Source: JAHEDH01 sp963753285
GTDB taxonomy: Bacteria; Actinomycetota; Acidimicrobiia; Spongiisociales; ZC4RG35
DNA length: 64,000 bases
Reading direction: 5' to 3'
Assembly (NCBI GenBank): GCA_963753285.1
Contig: CAVWBT010000013.1
Location: forward strand, 124,001-188,000
Part shown: piece by piece, positions 33,857 through 42,751 of the stretch
How the letters are laid out: every line of letters starts with the position of its first letter
Numbering within the stretch: the stretch's first letter is position 1
The notes under the pieces: generated by a model
What the model saw: the letters and a program-made list of their open reading frames with translations, nothing else
What the model was told of the DNA's origin: nothing
The model's database searches: none
Position numbers and translations under genes: made by a program

Positions 33857-34835
33857 GATACCCGACAGGAACCTCGGACTCGACCTCGCCCGAGTCACCG
33901 AAACGGCGGCAATGGCCGCAGCTCGCTGGCAGGGCAGAGGCGACAAGGAAGCCGCCGACCAGGCGGCCGTCGACGGCATGCGCGCACACCTCGGCACGCT
34001 GTCTCTCGACGGGGTCGTCGTCATCGGCGAAGGCGAGAAGGACGAGGCCCCGATGCTGCACAATGGCGAAGTCGTCGGAAACGGCGACGGACGGCCGGTG
34101 GACATCGCCGTGGATCCGGTCGACGGAACCACGCTGACCGCCGCCGGCATGCCGGGTGCGCTGGCCGTGATCGCCGTCGCAGAACGCGGGACCATGTTCT
34201 TCCCGGGCCCGATGGTGTACATGGACAAGATCGCCGTCGGCCCGGCCGCCAAGGGCATGGTCGATCTCGACGCACCGGTAGAGCGAAACCTCTCACGCGT
34301 CGCCGAGGCGAAGGGCTCCGACGTCAATGACCTGACGGTGATGATCCTCGACCGCCCACGCAACCAGGACTACATCGACGCCGTTCGCCAGGCAGGCGCC
34401 CGGATTCGGCTGATCCGCGATGGTGACGTCTCCGGCGCCATCGCAACTGCCCGCGACGAAAGTGGCATCGACATGCTTCTCGGGATCGGCGGCACGCCCG
34501 AAGGGGTTCTCGCCGCTGCGGCGATGCGCTGCATGGGTGGTGAAATCCAGGGCAGGCTGTGGGCGCGTCACGACGAAGACCGGGCCCGGGCTGCCGAGGC
34601 CGGGTTCGACCTCGAACAGGTCCTCGGGACCAAGGATCTCGTCGGCGGCACCAACGTGTCGTTCGCCGCCACCGGTATCACCGGAGGAGAGTTCCTTCGC
34701 GGTGTGACGTTCACCGGCAAAGGCGCCATCACCCATTCGGTGATGATGCGTGCGAAGACCGGCTCGGTTCGCTACATGGACGCCTTCCACAACCTCGACA
34801 AGCTGAACGAGTTCTCCTCCATCGAATACGGCTGA
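33849..34835 (+). CDS. glpX: Class II fructose-1,6-bisphosphatase
   Basis: 328 residues, full length. It has the GlpX motifs GVVVIGEGEKDEAPML, the metal-binding DIAVDPVDGTTLTA and the GIGGTPEGVLAAAAM substrate region. It hydrolyses fructose-1,6-bisphosphate in gluconeogenesis; the class II enzyme is the main FBPase of actinobacteria. ATG 33849 overlaps the thiolase end. The 228-base region that follows (34836-35063) contains no evident gene. Confidence 0.95.
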   Translation: MAEIPDRNLGLDLARVTETAAMAAARWQGRGDKEAADQAAVDGMRAHLGTLSLDGVVVIGEGEKDEAPMLHNGEVVGNGDGRPVDIAVDPVDGTTLTAAGMPGALAVIAVAERGTMFFPGPMVYMDKIAVGPAAKGMVDLDAPVERNLSRVAEAKGSDVNDLTVMILDRPRNQDYIDAVRQAGARIRLIRDGDVSGAIATARDESGIDMLLGIGGTPEGVLAAAAMRCMGGEIQGRLWARHDEDRARAAEAGFDLEQVLGTKDLVGGTNVSFAATGITGGEFLRGVTFTGKGAITHSVMMRAKTGSVRYMDAFHNLDKLNEFSSIEYG

Positions 34836-35063
34836 CCGGTACGAACCCAGGGCTGGAGACCGCGCATGAGACGTTCTCCAGGAAGAACTCGTGCAGGATC
34901 CGCCCGGGTCGCACGAATCGTGACCCGAAGACCGCGTCACAAGAAGGTGCCCAACCGTGGTCTCCGGACGCCTCGGCCGCACAGATAAGGGTGGAGTCGC
35001 CCGACCAGCCGCAGATGGCCCGTCTACTGTTCGGCCGGTTGAGTCGGATCGAGGGGAACACCG

Positions 35064-35669
35064 GTGACGACGAGCGCTGAAAGCAACGAGGCAGGCCCCA
35101 TCATGCGCGCCGCCTTCGCCTACCAGCGATTCGCTGACCGCTTCAGCGAATGGATGGGCGCGATCTCCAAGTACATGGTGATGATCACCGTCCTGGTCGG
35201 CTTCATGAACGTCCTGCTCCGCTACACCGGCGAACGCATCGGGATTCAACTCACCAACAACGGGCTGCTCGAAGCCCAGTGGTACCTCTACTCGCTCATC
35301 TTCCTGTTCGGGTTCGGCTACATCCTCAAGCACGGCGTGAACGTACGGGTCGACTTCTGGTTCGCCAACCAGACCAAACGAGTGAAAGCCTGGATCGACC
35401 TCGTCGGCCACCTCATCGCATTGGTGCCGTTCTGCATCATCGGGATCTGGATCTCGATCCCTCAGATCCAGACGTCGTGGCGGTTGAACGAGCAGTCCCC
35501 CGATCCCAGCGGCCTCCCTCGCGCCCCGATCAAGACGATGATCCTCGTCGGACTCGTCCTCCTGCTGATCCAAGGACTGGCCCAGATCGTGAAGCTGGTC
35601 GCAACCCTGCGCGGCGTCATCGACGACAACGCCGGGCTCGAAGCCGACACCCCGGTCCGAATCGAATGA
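35064..35669 (+). CDS. dctQ: TRAP transporter small permease (DctQ family)
   Basis: 201 residues with four membrane segments (SKYMVMITVLVGFMNVLLRY, LYSLIFLFGFGYIL, LIALVPFCIIGIWISI, TMILVGLVLLLIQGLAQI). It forms the integral-membrane part of a Na+/H+-driven uptake system with the large permease 10 bp downstream. GTG 35064 has GAGGGG upstream. Confidence 0.9.
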   Translation: MTTSAESNEAGPIMRAAFAYQRFADRFSEWMGAISKYMVMITVLVGFMNVLLRYTGERIGIQLTNNGLLEAQWYLYSLIFLFGFGYILKHGVNVRVDFWFANQTKRVKAWIDLVGHLIALVPFCIIGIWISIPQIQTSWRLNEQSPDPSGLPRAPIKTMILVGLVLLLIQGLAQIVKLVATLRGVIDDNAGLEADTPVRIE

Positions 35670-35679
35670 GGGGCCTCCG

Positions 35680-37161
35680 ATGATCGGAGAGTGGCTGGCG
35701 ATCATCATGTTCGCCATCTTCCTGGTGCTCATCCTCAGCGGATACCCGGTGGCGTTCTCGTTCGCCGGTACGGCGGTGGTGTTCTTCTTCCTCGGACTGA
35801 TCACCGATTCGCTCGACTCGTTCGTCCTCAACGGGCTGTTCTCCCGCTGGTTCGGGGACTCGCTCAACAATTTCACGTTCTTGGCCATCCCGTTCTTCGT
35901 GTTCATGGGAGCCGTGTTCGAGAAATCGGGTCTCGCCGAGCGCCTGTTGACGACGATCGGCATGTTGATGGGTCCGCTGAAAGGCGGCATGGCCGTCGCC
36001 GTCGTTTTCGTCGGAACGCTGCTGGCGGCCGCGACCGGAGTGGTGGCCGCAACGGTCATCGTCATGGGGCTGCTGTCGCTGCCGGTGATGATGCGATACA
36101 ACTACGACCCGAAGCTCGCCGCGGGCGTCATCACCGCGTCAGGAACCCTCGCCCAGTTGATCCCGCCCAGCCTGGTCCTCATCGTCCTGTCCCAGTTCAT
36201 CCCGGTCTCGGTCGGCGAACTGTTCGGCGGTGCGCTCGTCCCTGGAGTGATGCTGGCCGTGATCTACGCCGCGTATGCGGTCGCGACCGCATACCTCAAG
36301 CCCGGCAGCGCCCCCGCAGTCCCGAAAGAAGAGCGAACCCTGCACGGGTTCGGACTGGTCAAGGAAACGATCATCTCGGTCCTCCCACCGTTGGTCCTGA
36401 TCTTCGCCGTGCTCGGGTCGATCTTCTTCGGGATCGCAACCGCCTCCGAGGCGGGCGCGGTGGGAGCCTTCGGAGCGGTGATGCTTGCGATCGCCTACCG
36501 CAACTTCAACTGGAAGCTGATCGACGACGCCGCCCGCTCCACTGCGAACATCACCAGCCTCGTCCTCCAGATCCTGTTCGCATCGAGCTTCTTCGCTCTC
36601 GTCTTCGACCGGCTCGGTGGGCAGTCGCTGATCACCGATTGGCTCACGGCCATTCCCGGTGGCTTCTGGGGCTTCGTGATCGCCGCCAACATCATCGTGT
36701 TCCTGTTGGGCATCAACCTCGAGTTCCTGGAGATCTCGTTCATCGTGATGCCGCTCTTCGTACCTGCCGCCCTGGCGCTCGATGTCGATCTGGTGTGGTT
36801 CTCGGTGATGATGGCCATCAACCTCAACATGGCCTTCATCTCACCACCGGTCGGCTTCTCCCTGTTCTATCTGCAGTCGGTCGCTCCACCCGAGGTGAAG
36901 ACATCCGACATCCACCGGGGTGCGCTTCCGTTCATGGTGCTCCAGATCATCGGGCTCTTCATCGTGATGTATCTCCCCGAGACCGTGACCGGCCTGCTGT
37001 TCTTCTTCGAGCTCCGGGATCAGGGTGTGACCTTCGCCGGGCCGACATCCGCGTTCGGGCCGCGGCTTGCGCTCACGTTCGCCGCGGTCGCCGTCGTAGC
37101 GGCTGCCTGGGCGGTCTACGTCCGACGCAGGTCCAACCGCCAGGCACGCGTCGCCGTCTGA
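35680..37161 (+). CDS. dctM: TRAP transporter large permease (DctM family)
   Basis: 493 residues and about 12-13 membrane segments, the transport subunit. Family motifs include LAIPFFVFMGAVFEKSGLAERL and AAATGVVAATVIVMGLLSLPVMM, plus SGTLAQLIPPSLVLIVLSQ. With DctQ and a periplasmic binding protein it imports organic acids. The matching binding protein gene is on the opposite strand just downstream. Confidence 0.94.
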   Translation: MIGEWLAIIMFAIFLVLILSGYPVAFSFAGTAVVFFFLGLITDSLDSFVLNGLFSRWFGDSLNNFTFLAIPFFVFMGAVFEKSGLAERLLTTIGMLMGPLKGGMAVAVVFVGTLLAAATGVVAATVIVMGLLSLPVMMRYNYDPKLAAGVITASGTLAQLIPPSLVLIVLSQFIPVSVGELFGGALVPGVMLAVIYAAYAVATAYLKPGSAPAVPKEERTLHGFGLVKETIISVLPPLVLIFAVLGSIFFGIATASEAGAVGAFGAVMLAIAYRNFNWKLIDDAARSTANITSLVLQILFASSFFALVFDRLGGQSLITDWLTAIPGGFWGFVIAANIIVFLLGINLEFLEISFIVMPLFVPAALALDVDLVWFSVMMAINLNMAFISPPVGFSLFYLQSVAPPEVKTSDIHRGALPFMVLQIIGLFIVMYLPETVTGLLFFFELRDQGVTFAGPTSAFGPRLALTFAAVAVVAAAWAVYVRRRSNRQARVAV

Positions 37162-37253
37162 AGCGACGGTCAGACAGGACGGCCAATCTGCGGTGGGCGC
37201 CCGCACTCGCATGAGCTCCCTCGACGATCGAGTCGTGGCCGGGCGCCACACGA

Positions 37254-37284
37254 CTCAGGGCCGCCCCGATGGGACGGCCCTGAG
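37254..37284. terminator. Bidirectional hairpin between dctM and the binding-protein gene
   Basis: Stem CTCAGGGCCG / CGGCCCTGAG, extended through a near-perfect inner part (CCCCGATGGGA). It sits between convergent genes. Confidence 0.7.
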
Positions 37285-37307
37285 GTCTCAACTGCAGTCT
37301 GTTTGGT

Positions 37308-38426
37308 TCAGACCTGCGACGAGCGGTAGCTCAGATACGACTGCTCCGCGTAGGAGTGCCAGCGAGTGATCTCGTCACGGAACGCCGACCAGTTGTCGAG
37401 CACCGAGGCGAAGTCCGAGTCTGCAGCGGCGTTCTCGTCGTACAACTCGAACGAGGCCTCTTCCGCTGCTTGGAGCACGTCGTCGGGGAACGGCAGCACC
37501 TGCACACTGCTGTCGGCGAGGATCGCGTCGAACGCCGGCGGATTGAGCACGTCGTATTTCGCCATCATCGTCGTGTTGGCTTCGTACGCCGCCGTTCTCA
37601 GGACCTCCTTGTACTCCTGTGGCAGGGCGTCGTACTCGTCGGCGGGGAACTGCACCTCGAGCGTGGGACCCGGCTCCCACCAGCCCGGGTAGTAGTAGAA
37701 GTCGGCGACCGATTGGAAGTCGAGTTGGGTGTCGTCGTAGGGCCCCACCCATTCGGCGGCGTCCACGGCGCCCGTCTGGAGGGACTGGAAGATCTCACCA
37801 CCCGGTATGACCTGGACGGTCACGCCGAGGCGCTCCATCACGACACCCCCGAGGCCGGGGATCCGCATCTGCAAGCCCTGGAGGTCGGCCAGGGAGTTGA
37901 TCTCCTTGTTGAACCAACCGCCCATCTGTACGCCGGTGTTGCCCGCCGGGAACTGGATGACGTTGAATCGTTCGCGATAGATCTCCTGGAGCAGCTCCAG
38001 ACCGCCCCCTTCCCACAACCAGGCGTCGTTCTGTCGGGATGTGAGCCCGAACGGAACCGCGGTTCCGAAGGCCACGACCTCTGCGAGGCCGCGGTAGTAG
38101 TACGAGGCGGTGTGTCCGGCCTGGACCGACTTCGCCTGAACGGATTGAAGCACCTCGAGCGCCGGAACCAGTTCGCCACCGGCGCGGGCGTTGATCGTGA
38201 ACTTGCCTCCGGTCATCGCCGTGACACGTTCGGCGAACGTCTGGGCGCCTCCGAAGATCGTGTCGAGGGACGTCGGCCACGAGGTGGCCATGTCCCAGGT
38301 CAGTGTCGGCAAGTCGTCGGCCTGGAGTGCTCCATCCAGGTCATCGTCTCCTGTCGAACAGGCTGCGAGCGCAGCAGCTCCGAAGGCACCCTTCGCAGCC
38401 AGGCTCAAGAATTGGCGTCGTTCCAT
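37308..38426 (-). CDS. TRAP transporter substrate-binding lipoprotein (TakP-like DctP)
   Basis: 372 residues. The N-terminus combines a twin-arginine motif (ERRQFLSLA) and a lipobox (LAAC, Cys23), so it is probably a Tat-exported lipoprotein. The body matches the TakP/TTHA0766 branch: TLTWDMATSWPTSLDTI, HTASYYYRGL, QFPAGNTGVQMGGWF, AAEWVGPYDDTQL and YYYPGWWEPGPTL. Relatives bind 2-oxo acids or lactate, often with a metal. The gene faces dctQM. A GAGGAGGAAGAG site precedes the ATG. Confidence 0.9.
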   Translation of the reverse strand: MERRQFLSLAAKGAFGAAALAACSTGDDDLDGALQADDLPTLTWDMATSWPTSLDTIFGGAQTFAERVTAMTGGKFTINARAGGELVPALEVLQSVQAKSVQAGHTASYYYRGLAEVVAFGTAVPFGLTSRQNDAWLWEGGGLELLQEIYRERFNVIQFPAGNTGVQMGGWFNKEINSLADLQGLQMRIPGLGGVVMERLGVTVQVIPGGEIFQSLQTGAVDAAEWVGPYDDTQLDFQSVADFYYYPGWWEPGPTLEVQFPADEYDALPQEYKEVLRTAAYEANTTMMAKYDVLNPPAFDAILADSSVQVLPFPDDVLQAAEEASFELYDENAAADSDFASVLDNWSAFRDEITRWHSYAEQSYLSYRSSQV

Positions 38427-38553
38427 GTGGCTCTTCCTCCTCGGACGCGATCACCTCCACAACGTCCCGCTGCGCAGGCGTGCGGAGCGTACCGCTCAAC
38501 TGGGCGGCAGCGCCTCCGTGATGCGGATTTTCCCGCGGGCCGTCCTCCCGGGT

Positions 38554-39633
38554 TCACCCAGACCGTTTTCGAGCCAGCCGATCGTCGTAGGCGGGCGCCA
38601 CCGTCTCCCAGGAGTGGATCCGCATCTCACCGGCGAGTGTGCGCCCGACGTTCCGAGTCGCCACGAGTTCAGAGAGACAGGACCTGAGCAACGCCGACGG
38701 ATCGGAACCGGCATAGAAGACCGTGTCCTGGAACTCGGTAGGAATCAGTTCGGGATAGCTGAGCCGATTCGGCAGGACGGGGAAGCAGCCGGCTCCGACA
38801 GCCTCGACCACCGAGATCCCGAAGAACTCGTGATCGGCTGTAGACACCACGACGTCCGAGGAGTTCAGCAGCTCGACGTACGAAGCCTCGTCGGCGAAGC
38901 CGCTCCACACCAGCCGGTCACCGAGCGCGGTCTCGAAGGCGTCGCGGGCGGGATCTCCACCCAGGCGCACTTCGCCGCACAGGACCACTTCGAAGGAGTG
39001 GGCGTCCAGGCGGGTGATGGCGCGCATGAACCGCTCGGGCCGCTTGTCGTGTTCCCAACGGTGGTTCCAGAGAATGCGTGCGGGCCCGCTGCGTTCGGTC
39101 GGCGAGAAGCGCCCGAGATCGACACCGACCGGCATGACGACGGACCGCTCCCGTACACCGTCGACCTGCCCACCGTGCGGACCGTCCGGGAATCGTTCGA
39201 ACAGCCCGGGCAGCAGCTCGAAGAACGTGTCCAAGTGGTGACGTGAGTTGAACCACACCTCGTCGGCGGCAAGGACCGAGGTCCAGTTGATCCATGGGAA
39301 GTCGACCGGCGTCCCCTTCTGTGACGGGTAGGCCAGCTGGTTCTCGTGCATGTACAGCGCGGTGAACGGTCTCCCCCAGTGACGGAAGGTCAGCTCACGG
39401 AACAGCGACAGGTCGATCATGTCCGACACGATCACGGCGTCCGGCCGATAGCCGCCGGCACACGACTCGCCGACCTGATCGGCCAGGGTCACCGCCCCTC
39501 CGCGCATCCGCCATCGCCAGTTCTCGGCCGGCAACGTGAGCAGAGTGACTTCGTGAGCCGAATGCCTGACATACCCGTCCGCCCAAGCCCGATGCGACCC
39601 CCCATAGAACGGCTCCACCAGACAAACCCTCAT
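38554..39633 (-). CDS. tRNA-queuosine mannosyltransferase-like glycosyltransferase (DUF3524 + GT4)
   Basis: 359 residues. The N-terminal DUF3524 domain opens VCLVEPFYGGSHRAWADGYVRHS and continues LLTLPAENWRWRMRGGA. The C-terminal GT4 half has RILWNHRWEHDKRPE and the donor-binding EFFGISVVEAVGAGC. Characterised relatives (QTMAN/GTDC1) mannosylate queuosine in tRNA-Asp. No queuosine synthesis genes are nearby. Confidence 0.8.
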   Translation of the reverse strand: MRVCLVEPFYGGSHRAWADGYVRHSAHEVTLLTLPAENWRWRMRGGAVTLADQVGESCAGGYRPDAVIVSDMIDLSLFRELTFRHWGRPFTALYMHENQLAYPSQKGTPVDFPWINWTSVLAADEVWFNSRHHLDTFFELLPGLFERFPDGPHGGQVDGVRERSVVMPVGVDLGRFSPTERSGPARILWNHRWEHDKRPERFMRAITRLDAHSFEVVLCGEVRLGGDPARDAFETALGDRLVWSGFADEASYVELLNSSDVVVSTADHEFFGISVVEAVGAGCFPVLPNRLSYPELIPTEFQDTVFYAGSDPSALLRSCLSELVATRNVGRTLAGEMRIHSWETVAPAYDDRLARKRSG

Positions 39634-39674
39634 CAGAGCGGACCGTGGATCGAAACCCGGTTCGCATCCGGGTT

Positions 39675-39800
39675 GCAGTCAGCGATCGGCTGTCGGCTGT
39701 CCGATCGGGGATCGCCCCGACTGCCGTGGTGGCGAACACGGTCGATGAACCGAGAGCGCGAACACTCGAAGCAGACAGCTGATGGCCGAGAGCCGACAGC
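39675..39800. repeat. Heptad arrays in opposite orientation
   Basis: The plus strand reads GCAGTCA, GCGATCG, GCTGTCG, GCTGTCC (39675-39702). On the minus strand 39800-39766 reads GCTGTCG, GCTCTCG, GCCATCA, GCTGTCT, GCTTCGA. The arms are separated by 63 nt and share the GCTGTCG unit. The element occupies the 190-base gap between the recR stop and the glycosyltransferase start. Confidence 0.7.
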
Positions 39801-39823
39801 GTGACGGCGCCAGCCGGAACCTC

Positions 39824-40417
39824 TCACATTTCCGAGCGGCCGACGAGGGCGCGGCCGAGAGTGAGCTCGTCGGCGTAGTCGAGGTCGCCGCCGACGGGCA
39901 GACCGGACGCCAGGCGGCTGACCTTGATCCCGAGGGGCTTGAACTCGCGGGCGAGATACATGGCGGTGGCGTCGCCCTCCATCGTCGGATTGGTTGCGAC
40001 GATGAACTCGGCGATCTGTTCGCTCTCCACGCGCTTGCGCAGCTCCGGGATGCGCAGCTGGTCGGGGCCGATGCCCTGAATGGGTGAAAGCGAGCCTCCG
40101 AGCACGTGGTACCTGCCCCGGTATTCATTCGTGCGCTCGATCACCACGATGTCCTGCGGCCGCTCGACGATGCACAGCACCGACTGATCGCGACGGACGT
40201 CGGTACAGATCGAGCACTCCTCGTTGGCGGTCACGTTGAAGCACCGGACGCAATGTCCGATCTGGTCGCGGAGGTCGAGGATGGAATGTCCCAGCCGTCG
40301 GGCATCGGTGTCCTCGATGCTCAGCAGATGGAACGCGATGCGCTGGGCGCTCTTGTTCCCGATGCCGGGCAGTCGGGAGAGTTCATCGATGAGCCGCTGG
40401 AGCGGGCCCTCGTACAT
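39824..40417 (-). CDS. recR: Recombination mediator RecR
   Basis: 197 residues, full length. It has the N-terminal helix-hairpin-helix (LSRLPGIGNKSAQRIAFH), a C4 zinc finger with Cys 56, 59, 68 and 71, and a Toprim domain (VVIERTNEYRGRYHVLGG). It acts with RecO/RecF to load RecA at gaps. Its ATG overlaps the ybaB stop by one base (TGATG), the common dnaX-ybaB-recR order. Confidence 0.96.
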   Translation of the reverse strand: MYEGPLQRLIDELSRLPGIGNKSAQRIAFHLLSIEDTDARRLGHSILDLRDQIGHCVRCFNVTANEECSICTDVRRDQSVLCIVERPQDIVVIERTNEYRGRYHVLGGSLSPIQGIGPDQLRIPELRKRVESEQIAEFIVATNPTMEGDATAMYLAREFKPLGIKVSRLASGLPVGGDLDYADELTLGRALVGRSEM

Positions 40418-40734
40418 CAGCCCAGCAGGCCGCCGAGTCCTCCGGCCAGCCCACCCATCGACTCTTCAGCGGCCTTGGAGGCTTCCGACATCGCAGCATT
40501 GATTGCTGCCACGACCAGGTCGCCGAGCAACTCCGGGTCCTCCGGGTCGATCACGTCCGGCGAGATCTCGACGGACACGACCTCGTTCGACCCCTTCACG
40601 GTCGCCTTGACGACGCCGCCCCCGGCCGAGCCCTGGAATGTCTGCTCTGCGAGCTGGTTCTGGGCGGCCATCAGCTCTTCCTGCATCTTCTGCGCCTGCT
40701 TCATGAGCTGACGCATGTCTGGCTGACGGTTCAT
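40417..40734 (-). CDS. ybaB: YbaB/EbfC family nucleoid-associated protein
   Basis: 105 residues. The N-terminal helix (LMKQAQKMQEELMAAQNQLA), the beta part (VVKATVKGSNEVVSVEISPDV) and the C-terminal helix match the dimeric DNA-binding YbaB fold. A Gly-rich end (MGGLAGGLGGLLG) is typical. It lies between dnaX and recR. Confidence 0.95.
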   Translation of the reverse strand: MNRQPDMRQLMKQAQKMQEELMAAQNQLAEQTFQGSAGGGVVKATVKGSNEVVSVEISPDVIDPEDPELLGDLVVAAINAAMSEASKAAEESMGGLAGGLGGLLG

Positions 40735-42620
40735 TGAGGCTCCTCGATGGCGGGGTCCGCCAATCGTAACCGGACGAGGGTTCTCAACCGTCGCCGTCGG
40801 ATTCGTCGATGACGGTCCCGCCGAGTTCGTCTTCGATGAGTTTGAAGGGGTCGGTCAGATCGTCGGGCGCCTCGTCCATCTGATCTTGATCTGGGACGCG
40901 GCTCGGGCTCGGGCTCGGGCTCAGCTCGCCGCCTTGGTCTCGCTTCTTCATCGTCGCCGGCGGCAATCGACCCGTCGGCCGGCGCGAACACGACGGTCAC
41001 CGCACCACCCAGCAGGTCTCCGGCGCGGGTGGCGACGATCGACGCTGCGGCAGGATCGGCTTCGAGCGACTTCAGGTGGAAGCCATGGCGGACTCCAACG
41101 ATCAAGGTGGAGCCGCGCACGTCCATCGGCTCGGTCTCTCGGAACAGCGCCCAGCGGCGCGCCCCGAGCAGATCGCGGAGCCCACCGAACAACTGAGGCC
41201 AGACAGATCTGAACTTCTCGATCGTCAAACCCTCGGCGTCCGCCCTGGCGTCCGGCTCGCCCACCAGGGGCGCCGCCGCGGCGACCAGTTGCTCGTCCAG
41301 ATCGGGCTCGGGCGGCGTGACAGGCTCGGGCGACGGCTCGACCGAGCGCTCCGGGGCGGCCGCCGGGCTCGACTCGGAGTCCGTCGCCGGCCTCTCGGCC
41401 GGCGGCGACTTCTCGATGGTCGCCAGTTTCTCGACCGGGGCGGCCACAGGGGCAGATGAGATGCTGCTGATCTTCCGCTCCAGGCGATCCATCCGCGAGA
41501 GCATCGCCTCGGAGTCCGTCGACGTTTCGGGCCGAGTCAGTTTGATCATCGCCAGTTCGAGCATGAGCCGTTCCTCCCGGCCCTCCCGCAGCTTGATGAG
41601 CGCATCGCCCAGCAGATCGACGCCGCGGAGGACATCGCCTGCGGGCAGCCGGGCAGCGGCCTTCCGCCAGTGCTCCAGCACCTCTTCCGGCTCGTCGGCG
41701 ACTTCGGCGAGGTTCGGGGCGTAGTGAGCGAGGAACACCCCACGAAGGAAGCCGACGGATTCGGCTGCGAAGCGCCGCAGGTCGACTCCTTCGCCGGCGA
41801 GTCGGGCGACGAGCTCGAGCCCTGCCTGGGCGTCTTGATCGGCGATCGCGGCGGTGAGGGCAGCGTATGCCTCCTGGTCGGCGAGACCGAGCGCGCGGTT
41901 GACCCCGTTCAGGTCGACGGTCGAGTCACCGAGCGCCGCGACCTGCTCGAGCAGGCTCAGGGAGTCGCGCACACTGCCTGCGGCGTGTCTGGCGACGGCG
42001 ATCAACGCCGCCGGCTCGGTCTTGTACCCCTCGAGATCGGAGATCCTGGCGAGGTGGGCGGCCAGCGATTCGATCGACACGGAATGGAAGTCGAACCGCT
42101 GGGTCCGGCTTCGAACGGTGTCCAACAGCTTGTACGGCTCGGTGGTGGCGAGCACGAAGTGGACATGCTCCGGTGGCTCCTCGAGCGTCTTGAGAAGAGC
42201 GTTGCCTGCGGCCTTCGACAGCATGTGCGCTTCGTCGAGGATGAACACCCGGCGGCCGGTTCCGGTGGAGGCGACGGTCGTCACGCTCACCCGCATCTCG
42301 CGGATGTCGTCGACCGAGTTGTGGCTGGCGGCGTCGAGTTCGAGGACGTCGAACGAGGCGCCCTCGGTGATCGCCACGCAGCTGTCGCACTCGTTGTCCG
42401 GCGACCCGTCGGGCAGCCGGTTCGCACAGTTGAGTGTCTTTGCGAGGATCCGGGCGGTGGTCGTCTTGCCGGTGCCCCGTGGCCCGGCGAACAGGTAGGC
42501 GTGAGCGACGTGCCCGTCGGCGACCTCGCGCGACAACGTCGTCGTCACGTGGGACTGCCCGACGACCTCATCGAAGGTCTGGGGCCGGTATTTGCGATAG
42601 AGCGCCTGATACTCCGCCAT
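40731..42620 (-). CDS. dnaX: DNA polymerase III gamma/tau subunit, 3' end frameshifted
   Basis: ATG 42620 (MAEYQALYRKYRPQTF). It has the AAA+ Walker A GPRGTGKTTTARI, the zinc-finger cysteines (NCANRL, NECDSC), VFILDEAHMLSK and a Pro/Glu-rich linker. It is the clamp-loader ATPase of the replisome. Near 40893-40895 an extra base shifts the frame: the continuing frame becomes Arg-rich and stops at 40731, while the +1 frame gives a family-like end (DPFKLIEDELGGTVIDES) stopping at 40784. The corrected protein is about 611 residues. A programmed shift is less likely because no slippery run is present. Confidence 0.9.
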   Translation of the reverse strand: MAEYQALYRKYRPQTFDEVVGQSHVTTTLSREVADGHVAHAYLFAGPRGTGKTTTARILAKTLNCANRLPDGSPDNECDSCVAITEGASFDVLELDAASHNSVDDIREMRVSVTTVASTGTGRRVFILDEAHMLSKAAGNALLKTLEEPPEHVHFVLATTEPYKLLDTVRSRTQRFDFHSVSIESLAAHLARISDLEGYKTEPAALIAVARHAAGSVRDSLSLLEQVAALGDSTVDLNGVNRALGLADQEAYAALTAAIADQDAQAGLELVARLAGEGVDLRRFAAESVGFLRGVFLAHYAPNLAEVADEPEEVLEHWRKAAARLPAGDVLRGVDLLGDALIKLREGREERLMLELAMIKLTRPETSTDSEAMLSRMDRLERKISSISSAPVAAPVEKLATIEKSPPAERPATDSESSPAAAPERSVEPSPEPVTPPEPDLDEQLVAAAAPLVGEPDARADAEGLTIEKFRSVWPQLFGGLRDLLGARRWALFRETEPMDVRGSTLIVGVRHGFHLKSLEADPAAASIVATRAGDLLGGAVTVVFAPADGSIAAGDDEEARPRRRAEPEPEPEPRPRSRSDGRGARRSDRPLQTHRRRTRRDRHRRIRRRRLRTLVRLRLADPAIEEPQ

Positions 42621-42751
42621 CGGAGTGAGCCTACCGGTTGGGCCAGACACGTTCCCTCGACACTTCGTGCAGGTCCCGCCCGAACCGATGCATTCCGGCC
42701 GGCGAGCCGGGTGGCCACGATTCGAGGTTCCGTCACCCTGACCAACGACTC

